DNA from: Candidatus Bathyarchaeota archaeon ex4484_135
Lineage (GTDB): Archaea > Thermoproteota > Bathyarchaeia > EX4484-135
DNA: 13,195 nucleotides
Direction of reading: 5' to 3'
Assembly: GCA_002255025.1 (NCBI GenBank)
Contig: NJEJ01000017.1
Span: 1-13,195 of the forward strand
In this document: piece after piece, positions 6,656-12,187 of the stretch
How positions within the stretch are numbered: position 1 is the stretch's first letter
Layout: every line of letters starts with the position of its first letter
Notes under the pieces: model-generated
Seen by the model: only the letters and a program-made list of their open reading frames with translations
Databases searched by the model: none
What the model was told of the DNA's origin: nothing
Made by a program: the position numbers and the translations under genes

Positions 6656-7086
6656 ACCCCCGGTTGCTGAAACTGGCTCTAGGCCACAAGTCTCTGATCA
6701 TAATGCTCATAAAGGCCATGATGCTCTGGCCTGGGCTAGGCCGCCGGTCCGAGAGCAGGGCGTAGCTCTCGGTTAGTGGTGCGCTGGGATCCAGACGATG
6801 AGGAGCTAAAGAAGCGGTTCGTGTAGTTCCTGAGGATCTAATCATCTCATCCAGAGCCTGAGGGAACTCAGGGAAAAAGCACGTCAAGAGCTTCATCTTC
6901 CTCAACGCCCAGCTGGACTGCCCGATCAAGCCCATGCACCTAGCCGCTAGCCCTAGCAGTCATTAAGGGCTCTAGGAGCGGGAGGATGCCATAAGGCGTA
7001 TAGAAGCCATTAGGTATGCAGCCCCAGAGAGGGCTGCTGAAAGGTTGGTCACACGCAGAATAGAGGAGGTGATGGAGAATGAGTGA
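6656..7086 (+). pseudogene. decayed coding region downstream of tRNA-Arg
   Basis: No intact gene is present, but broken protein-like stretches occur on the plus strand: SSRLVVRWDPDDEELKKRFV (about 6764-6823, ended by TAG), KHVKSFIFLNAQLDCPIKPMHLA (about 6879-6947), and an open frame 6976-7086 with EDAIRRIEAIRYA and ending EEVMENE, which has no early start codon. The last overlaps the start of the next ORF by 8 bases (ATGAGTGA), as coupled genes do. A perfect 8-bp inverted repeat lies at 6749-6772. I recognise no family. The pattern suggests genes, perhaps of an element once inserted at the tRNA, that have since degraded. Confidence 0.45.
6749..6772. repeat. perfect inverted repeat, 8-bp arms
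   Basis: CCGAGAGC (6749-6756) and GCTCTCGG (6765-6772) are exact reverse complements around the loop AGGGCGTA. It lies in the decayed region with no intact gene nearby. It could be a structured-RNA fragment, an operator or chance. Confidence 0.6.
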
Positions 7087-7276
7087 TTATGAGAGAGGCT
7101 TCACGGACGCCCTAGAATTAGACGTGAGCGAGCTAGAGGAGACCAAGGATTTGGAGGTCAGGTTGCTGCTCGGTCTAGCCTTAGAGCACAAGGTGACAGA
7201 GCTAAAGCACAGATTAGGCTACGTGATCCTGACAACCTCTAGTTTGAGAGCCGCAAGGCCGAAACATGAGCATTAG
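7079..7276 (+). CDS. small acidic hypothetical protein
   Basis: A 65-residue ORF whose start is strongly supported. GGAGGTGAT (7065-7073) is a full complement to the usual archaeal 16S 3' tail, with a suitable gap to the ATG. The first 47 residues (SDYERGFTDALELDVSELEE, then LALEHKVTELKHRLG) look like a helical, acidic domain of a small archaeal conserved protein. The last 18 residues (from YVILTTSS) look unlike the rest and may be read-through past a lost stop. An upstream broken frame ends inside its start (ATGAGTGA). I do not recognise the function. It may be the surviving second gene of a degraded pair. Confidence 0.5.
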   Translation: MSDYERGFTDALELDVSELEETKDLEVRLLLGLALEHKVTELKHRLGYVILTTSSLRAARPKHEH

Positions 7277-7515
7277 CATAGTTTGAAAAGGTTTCTGATG
7301 CACCTCGCCGCACCAAAGATGGTCTGCTGGCTTGGCCCGAGCCTTTTTAAGCTAACCGCACTAGTCTTGTCTCTCGCTCTAAAGAGCACAACTGGTCACT
7401 TGACACCTTTACATAGAAGTTGTGCACATGGCCCTTGTTTTTCACGATTATCAAAGAAGCATCTTCGTGAGAAAAATGAATAAGGACCTTTGTTCCTAAC
7501 CTAAGATTGGGGATA
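7277..7515. other. intergenic stretch without a convincing gene
   Basis: This is AT-richer DNA before the two-winged-helix gene. I see a TATA-like TTTTTAA at 7344-7350, too far from the downstream start to be its core promoter. A minus-strand open stretch, stop at 7347-7349, contains protein-like sequence (IIVKNKGHVHNFYVKVSSD) with only weak starts (TTG at 7454 or GTG at 7445). A plus-strand ORF here (7283-7483) has no ribosome binding site and an unlikely composition. No clear promoter for the downstream gene was found. Confidence 0.4.
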
Positions 7516-8628
7516 ATGGTGCTTCAAAGGCCGGTTGAAGACCTGGTAAGGCTGATAAGAACGGCGGAAGAGGTAGGGCCAAGAAACATCTCTTTGATAG
7601 CTAGGCTAACAGGCATACCTGTTGAAACGGCCAGGTATATAATCAAGGTGAGGCTCCCTAAGCTAGGCCTTAGGTTTAGGCCGATAATAGATGAAGGTCG
7701 CTTAGGCCTTGTCAAGCACCTGCTAAGGCTCGAGTTCGGCGACGAGCTTCGGCCTTTAGTTTCTGATATACTAGATGCCTTGGCAAGGACTGCATATATA
7801 ACTTATTATGCCGCCTTGCTCCCTCACGATGGTTATATAGCGTTGGCTGACGTGCCAGTAGAATACGAAAGGCGTTATCACCGATTGTTCGAAAACTTCC
7901 TGCATGAGGGTCTGCTGAAATCCTACGAGCTTTACCCGTTGGACTGTGTCTGGAAGAGATCCATCGATGCCAGGGGCATCGATTTCACCAACGGGGAGTG
8001 GAAGATCAAGATATCTTTTGAAGAATCTGGTAGCTCTCGCCAGAGCGTTGAGGTAGTAAAGCCTGATTGTGAAGAGCCAGGGGTGGACAAGACCGACTTA
8101 CTGATAATAAAGGAGCTCGAGAAGGACCCCTTGCAGCCATTCACTCGCATGGCAAGGGCGTTAGGAATAAAGGAGTACACTCTACGATACCATTACAACG
8201 AGCACGTAATAGGCAAGGGCCTCATCCCGAAGTATAGGATTATTTGGTCCTCGAAAGAGGGCTTTGAAAGAGGAGATTACATAGGGCTAGTGCTCTTCTG
8301 CTACGACGTGGATGAAGAGGGGCTGAAGCAGATTGGCGAGATCATCGAGACTATCCCTTCATCGAGCTTTGAGGGCATATCAGAAGAACATGCACTCTAC
8401 ACGGCCATAATGACTATAAGATCCTCATGGCTGGTCGGGATACTTAGGCTTATCCGCAGTAAGCTGTCTCACTACCAGATACTAACGATGTTTATCGATC
8501 CTGCAAGGAAGCGGCGCTACACAATACCCTATGAGCTATTTGACGACGAGACGGGCTGGATATTTGATGAAAAAAGAATATGGGATTCCTTACAGCATCT
8601 CCGACAGAGGATGGCTAAGGCGCAATAG
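7516..8628 (+). CDS. two-winged-helix transcriptional regulator-like protein
   Basis: A 370-residue cytoplasmic protein with two helix-turn-helix regions. The first, about residues 8-45, includes EEVGPRNISLIARLTGIPVETARY. The second, about 190-235, runs KTDLLIIKELEKDPLQPF then MARALGIKEYTLRYHYNEHV, in the style of Lrp/AsnC or archaeal winged-helix regulators. Each is followed by an alpha/beta segment, so the protein may be an internal duplication of wHTH plus sensor domain. ATG at 7516 is chosen because GGGG lies just upstream; TTG at 7507 would add three residues. Its 3' end overlaps the convergent membrane-protein gene by 14 bases. Its targets are not evident. A role on the adjacent small gene is possible but only inferred. 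Confidence 0.75.
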   Translation: MVLQRPVEDLVRLIRTAEEVGPRNISLIARLTGIPVETARYIIKVRLPKLGLRFRPIIDEGRLGLVKHLLRLEFGDELRPLVSDILDALARTAYITYYAALLPHDGYIALADVPVEYERRYHRLFENFLHEGLLKSYELYPLDCVWKRSIDARGIDFTNGEWKIKISFEESGSSRQSVEVVKPDCEEPGVDKTDLLIIKELEKDPLQPFTRMARALGIKEYTLRYHYNEHVIGKGLIPKYRIIWSSKEGFERGDYIGLVLFCYDVDEEGLKQIGEIIETIPSSSFEGISEEHALYTAIMTIRSSWLVGILRLIRSKLSHYQILTMFIDPARKRRYTIPYELFDDETGWIFDEKRIWDSLQHLRQRMAKAQ

Positions 8629-8863
8629 GCGTGCTCGCCTCTGGCTCTGGATTTGGGTCATCGTCTATTGGATCGCCTAAGACGCTTACTCCACCTATGA
8701 ACTCGGGCTCGGGGTTCGGGTCGTCGTCTATCGGGTCACCCATGGGCTCCGGTTTAGTTACATCTAAAATCAGGTCGCTTACCTTAACAGCGAGCGGGCC
8801 AAGCACCATCCAGACAATTATCAGCGAAAGAACGGCTAGGCCCACTACGAGCTTACGCTCCAT
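8615..8863 (-). CDS. small membrane-anchored protein with duplicated Asp/Pro-rich motif
   Basis: An 82-residue protein. Residues 5-22 (LVVGLAVLSLIIVWMVLG) form one hydrophobic segment after a short MERK start, a signal-anchor pattern. The remainder is acidic and proline-rich, probably outside the cell, and contains GDPIDDDPNPEPE twice (residues 42-54 and 63-75). The repeats differ at eight third codon positions without changing an amino acid. ATG at 8863 has GGTGAGG just upstream; GTG at 8872 would add three residues. A TATA element lies upstream, and the 3' end overlaps the regulator gene. I do not recognise the family. Metal binding or an exposed flexible tail are possible readings. Confidence 0.7.
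   Translation of the reverse strand: MERKLVVGLAVLSLIIVWMVLGPLAVKVSDLILDVTKPEPMGDPIDDDPNPEPEFIGGVSVLGDPIDDDPNPEPEASTPIAP
8639..8740 (-). repeat. two copies of a 39-bp coding repeat (8639-8677 and 8702-8740)
   Basis: Each copy encodes GDPIDDDPNPEPE. By my alignment 31 of 39 bases match, and all eight differences are third-position synonymous changes. The copies start 63 bases (21 codons) apart. Confidence 0.9.
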
Positions 8864-8895
8864 AGCCCTCACCGTGATGCTGTATCCCCAACAGA

Positions 8896-8910
8896 CATTA
8901 TAAGAGTTTC
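8896..8910 (-). promoter_or_regulatory. BRE/TATA promoter of the small membrane protein
   Basis: On the minus strand GAAACT (8905-8910) is followed by CTTATAATG (8896-8904). A start about 25 bases on, near 8874, gives a leader of about ten bases carrying GGTGAGG before ATG 8863. Confidence 0.55.
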
Positions 8911-8993
8911 GGTAACCACAAGCTAGCTACGTGAATGCTTGTGAAAAACGAGAAAACATCATCTTGCATATAGTGTTACGCTCTTAATAGGCT

Positions 8994-9035
8994 GTTGAAA
9001 AATGGGAGCTAAGCCAATAACCCCCATTTTTCAGC
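8994..9035. repeat. long inverted repeat at the 3' end of the TnpB remnant
   Basis: GAAAAATGGG (8997-9006) and CCCATTTTTC (9023-9032) pair perfectly around a 16-base loop. The stem extends outward by T-A, T-G and G-C pairs to 8994/9035. It overlaps the last codons of TnpB, where IS605-type elements carry right-end hairpins and the guide (omega) RNA begins. Confidence 0.7.
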
Positions 9036-9542
9036 TTCCCCTTCATTGCTCTCGGGTTTCCATCGGCATTTGGGGCCATTAGGGTGGCCTGGGCATGAGG
9101 GGTGCCCAGGTTAATGGCTGCTATCAGGTCCCTATCCTCCTCAAGACCACAGACAGGGCATTTGAGACGCCTATTGCCCACGTTCCTCAATTTCGAACTA
9201 CAGTTTGGGCACGTAGATGATACGCCTTTCGGACTTACCTTGAACACTGAGACGTCATACAAGCGTGCTCTCCACTCAATCCACTTCTGGAGTTCACGAT
9301 AGGTCCATAGTGTTAGTCTTGCCCGTCACGTTCGGGCCGTCCTGTCCCTTCCTATTGACCTCTTTCAGGCCTGTGAGATCCTCAGCCAGAGGGGCCAGGA
9401 GGATGTGACTGATCTCGGCCCCGTAGAGGCCCCTGGGGCTGGCTATCAGCATGGCTCCTCAGAACATCCTCCTGCTCAACCCGTGAGCTTTCTTCCTGAT
9501 GTCGTCGAGTAAGTGTTTCTTCACCGTTCTTTAACCGTTCTC

Positions 9543-9563
9543 CTACGATGAATTGAGTCGTAG
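9543..9563. repeat. short inverted repeat upstream of the SAM operon
   Basis: CTACGA (9543-9548) and TCGTAG (9558-9563) are exact reverse complements around nine bases. A direct repeat ACCGTTCT (9523-9530 and 9534-9541) lies immediately to its left. Both fall within the TnpB remnant, so they may be accidental. They are nevertheless in the only space available for control of the downstream operon. Confidence 0.4.
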
Positions 9564-9629
9564 TAAGGTTATCACCGTGTGAGTTCAAATCTGACGATGT
9601 TGCCCAGACGTAGGAGGGCAGGGAAGCGT

Positions 9630-10445
9630 ATGAGGCCCATCATAACCCTCACCACGGATTTCGGCCAGAGGGACCCCTACGTGGCCAGCATGAAGGGCGT
9701 CATATTGGCCCTCTGCCCGGACGCGGCCATCGTGGACATAACGCATGACGTGCCCAAGTTCGATGTCAGGGCGGGGGCCCTCATAATGGCCCAGGCTGCC
9801 CCCTGGTTCCCAAAGGGCACCGTCCACGTAGGCGTAGTGGACCCGGGCGTCGGGACGGCCCGCAGGGCCATAGTAGCCGTATCGGAACGCTATTTCTTCG
9901 TGGGGCCAGACAACGGCCTCCTCATGCCAGCGGCCATGAAGGATGGCCTTAAGGCCGTCTACGCCATAGAGAACCGGAAGCTCATGTTAGAACGTGTGTC
10001 CAGAACTTTCCATGGCAGGGATATCTTCGCACCCGTGGCAGCCCGCCTGGCTTCAGGCCTGAGGCCGGAGGAGGTGGGGCCCGTGATAGATGACTACGTG
10101 GTCCCTTCCTTCGCTGAGCCTGAGCTAAGGGAAAGCGAGGTCAGGGGAGAGGTCATGTACATAGATGGCTTCGGGAACGTGATAACGAACATACCTGAGG
10201 GCCTATTGGCCGAGCTCGGCATATCAGATGGCTCGGACCTCGAGGTCGAAGTGGGTGATAGAGTCCTGAGGCTCAAGCTCCGTTCTGCCTACGGCGAGGC
10301 CAAACCGGGCGAGCTGACGGCCATAATAGATAGCTGGGGCATGTTCGAGGTGGCCGTCAACCTCGGGAGTGCAGCCGAGGAGCTAGGGGCCAGGCCGGGC
10401 GATAAAGTGGTCGTGAGGCCTGCCCGCGGAGGTCGCAAGCCATGA
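9630..10445 (+). CDS. SAM hydroxide adenosyltransferase (DUF62 family)
   Basis: A 271-residue enzyme of the DUF62 group that splits S-adenosylmethionine with water-derived hydroxide into adenosine and methionine; the fold is shared with fluorinase and chlorinase. Motifs: LTTDFGQRDPYVASMKG (7-23) with D10, ITHDVPKFDVRAGA, VGVVDPGVGTARRAI with D71 and R78, GPDNGLL, FHGRDIFAP with H128, and YIDGFGNVITNI. D71, R78 and H128 correspond to the Asp-Arg-His set reported for the Pyrococcus enzyme. ATG at 9630 is chosen because the family begins right before the TTDFG motif; GGGA and GGAGGG lie upstream. Its stop overlaps the next start (ATGA). The gene starts right beside the TnpB remnant, and no clear TATA box was found. 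Confidence 0.93.
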   Translation: MRPIITLTTDFGQRDPYVASMKGVILALCPDAAIVDITHDVPKFDVRAGALIMAQAAPWFPKGTVHVGVVDPGVGTARRAIVAVSERYFFVGPDNGLLMPAAMKDGLKAVYAIENRKLMLERVSRTFHGRDIFAPVAARLASGLRPEEVGPVIDDYVVPSFAEPELRESEVRGEVMYIDGFGNVITNIPEGLLAELGISDGSDLEVEVGDRVLRLKLRSAYGEAKPGELTAIIDSWGMFEVAVNLGSAAEELGARPGDKVVVRPARGGRKP

Positions 10446-11149
10446 TAAGGGCCCTGACGTTCGATATCGGAGGCACGCTGGCCGATGGAGGGCTGGACAA
10501 GAAGGCGTTCGCCAAGAAGGCCATCGGCTACCTGTGCGAGCTGGGCTACGATGTGGGCACGAGGGCCTACAGGAGGGCGTTAGACGAGGCCATGAGGGTC
10601 TTGAGACACGTCAGGGCGTCCGGCAGGGAAATGGATTTCTATGCCTTCTATTCCCGGGTGCTCGAGGGGCTCAGCATAGAGCCTTCACGCGAGATCTTAG
10701 ACGGCCTGCTGAACCTATACTTCGATTGTTTTGCCTACGCGGTCAAGCCGGGTGTCAGGAAGGTCTTAAGGGCTCTCTCGGGCCGGTTTGAGTTGGGCGT
10801 CATATCGAATGCCATAAGCCCCTGGCCCAGGAGGTTCCTCGAACTCGAGGGGTTGGACCGATACTTCAGCACGGTCGTCATATCAGGCGAGGTGGGCTGG
10901 AGGAAACCGCACAAGAGGATATTCGAGATAGCCCTCTTCAAGTTAGGCGTGAGGCCTGAGGAAGCCGTGCACATCGGGAACTCGCCGGAGGAAGACGTGC
11001 TCGGTGCCAAGTCAGTCGGCATGAGGGCTATCTTGGTGGCATGGGAGGGCATGCCAGATAGCCTTGAGGTCGAGCCGGATTTGATATTAAGCTCCATATC
11101 CGAGCTCCCTGAGGCCCTGGATGAGCTGGCTGAGGGCCAGCTGCCATGA
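10442..11149 (+). CDS. HAD-superfamily hydrolase
   Basis: A 235-residue haloacid-dehalogenase-type hydrolase with a helical cap. Motif I is FDIGGTL with nucleophile D8, motif II VISNA with S122, motif III GWRKPHKRIF with K155, and motif IV HIGNSPEEDVLGAKSVGM with D185. Two usual acids differ: the second Asp of DxDGT is Gly10, and the first Asp of motif IV is Asn180. The enzyme therefore may not be a standard phosphatase, although similar variants occur in the family. It starts in an ATGA overlap with the SAM hydroxide adenosyltransferase gene and ends in another with the methyltransferase gene, so the three are one transcriptional and translational unit. Substrate unknown. Confidence 0.88.
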   Translation: MIRALTFDIGGTLADGGLDKKAFAKKAIGYLCELGYDVGTRAYRRALDEAMRVLRHVRASGREMDFYAFYSRVLEGLSIEPSREILDGLLNLYFDCFAYAVKPGVRKVLRALSGRFELGVISNAISPWPRRFLELEGLDRYFSTVVISGEVGWRKPHKRIFEIALFKLGVRPEEAVHIGNSPEEDVLGAKSVGMRAILVAWEGMPDSLEVEPDLILSSISELPEALDELAEGQLP

Positions 11150-12146
11150 GGGAAGAGCTGCTCGACCTGCTGGCTTGCCCGTCCTGCCGAGGGGAGCTAA
11201 AGCTCGAGAGTGCCTCCCGGAGGGATGGCGAGGTCATAAAGGGCCGTTTGACCTGTCGCTCCTGCGGGGCCACTTACCCAGTCGAGGAGGGCATACCACG
11301 CCTGCTGGCCCAGCCATGCCCGAGGGCTTATAGGGCCCTGATGGCCTATTACGATGCTTACGCACCCCTCATGGACCGGAACTATCATAACCCGAGGATA
11401 GCCTACATGAGGGAGGTTGAGGACGCCTGTATAAGGTCCACGAGGCCCTCTGGGACTGTCTTGGACATAGGCTGCGGGACAGGGCGACAGGCCATCCTCC
11501 TGGCCGAACTCGGATGCCGCGTGGTGGCCACGGACATATCCATGGGCATGCTGCTCGAGGCCAGGAGGAGGCTACACGCCAGAGGGCTGGACGACCGCGT
11601 GGAGCTGGTTCAGGCCTCGGCAGACGCCCTGCCCTTCAGGCCCGAGGTCTTCGACAGGGCCTGCTCCATATTTGGGGCCTTCAACCACGCCCCAAGGTGG
11701 CTCAGGGGCCTCAGTGGCTCAGGGGCCTCAGGCAGGTCCACGAGACCCTCAAGGCGGGGGGCACCTTACTCATGACGGTCCTTAACAGGCTCCAGTTGAC
11801 CTGGTGGGCAGATACCGTGCTCAAGCGTGATAAGAAAGGCTTCAGGAGGAGGCTGGCGACGGACCTGTGCTACATAAAGGTCCGGGTGCCGGGCCGAAAG
11901 AAGAAGCTGAAGCTCTGGACCAAGCTGTTCTCACCCCTGGAGCTCGAGAAGGCCCTTAGGTCAGCTGGCTTCAGGACCGTCAGGATCGGTAGTGTCCTGA
12001 TATTCCTTAGGCCGAAGTTCAGTTACACGCCCCACACGGACCTCAGGGGCCTTGAGGTCGGGCTGGCCAGGCTCGAGGAAAAGCTCAGGTGGCTACCGCC
12101 CTTCAGCTACCTCGGTGCCTACTTAATAGCCCTGGCTGGGAAATGA
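11146..12146 (+). pseudogene. Trm112-like zinc/SAM methyltransferase gene broken by a 17-bp tandem duplication
   Basis: Without the duplication this would be a 327-residue class I methyltransferase. Residues 1-55 are a Trm112-like zinc domain (C11, C14, C37, C40; then YPVEEGIPRLL). Next comes a Rossmann domain with VLDIGCGTGRQ (105-115), the ATDIS segment with D130, and ASADALPF. The frame breaks at about codon 185, where TGGCTCAGGGGCCTCAG occurs twice. As given, translation runs on in a wrong frame to a stop ending at 11775. With one copy removed, the frame reads RWLRGLRQVHETLKAGGTLL and continues with FSPLELEKALRSAGFRTVRI to a stop at 12144-12146. It is the last gene of the operon. The acceptor may be a small molecule, RNA or protein. 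Real mutation and assembly error cannot be told apart here. Confidence 0.9.
11698..11731 (+). repeat. perfect 17-bp tandem duplication
   Basis: TGGCTCAGGGGCCTCAG at 11698-11714 is repeated exactly at 11715-11731. Because 17 is not a multiple of three, it shifts the methyltransferase reading frame. Removing either copy restores a continuous family-consistent protein. Confidence 0.98.
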
Positions 12147-12166
12147 CGGAGAAGAGGATAAAAGGG

Positions 12167-12187
12167 AGGGGAAAGCCCGACTCCCCT
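12167..12187. terminator. weak hairpin between convergent genes
   Basis: AGGGGA (12167-12172) pairs with TCCCCT (12182-12187) around nine bases, in the 39-base gap between the convergent methyltransferase and oxidoreductase genes. It just enters the latter's stop codon. No T-tract follows on either strand, so it is only a candidate for ending transcription. Confidence 0.3.

Larger units (their letters stand above)
8984..9610 (-). pseudogene. tnpB: frameshifted, N-terminally truncated TnpB (IS200/IS605-type) remnant
   Basis: Pieces of one TnpB RNA-guided nuclease can be followed in order across several frames: SDLNSHGDNLT near 9600-9560 (RuvC-I Asp region); KKHLLDDIRKKAHGLSRRMF to about 9460, ended by a stop; LAPLAEDLTGLKEVNRKG around 9400-9350 (RuvC-II Glu region); then, after another frame change near 9325, RLTLWTYRELQKWIEWRA and the intact tail. 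That tail has the zinc ribbon STCPNCSSKL...CPVCGLEEDRD and RDLIAAINLG (RuvC-III Asp). About the first third of a normal TnpB is missing at the right end, where the remnant abuts the next operon. No TnpA is present. The 92-residue tail ORF is open but cannot make a working nuclease. Confidence 0.85.

Noticed and set aside
6525..6935. 136-residue minus-strand ORF
   Set aside because: It runs across the tRNA gene; its GPPGFEPGTYGSEG segment is the well-known false protein obtained by translating a tRNA antisense. The rest is opposite degraded plus-strand coding pieces.
7283..7483. 66-residue plus-strand ORF before the regulator
   Set aside because: It has no ribosome binding site and an unlikely composition, and it covers AT-rich sequence with better coding signal on the other strand.
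9382..9588. 68-residue minus-strand ORF as an independent gene
   Set aside because: Its N-terminal part (NSHGDNLTTTQF) is one frame of the TnpB remnant and the rest is that remnant out of frame.
11514..12146. 210-residue ORF considered as a separate gene
   Set aside because: Its first half is out-of-frame translation of the methyltransferase; only its second half is real, as the C-terminus of the same protein after the 17-bp duplication.
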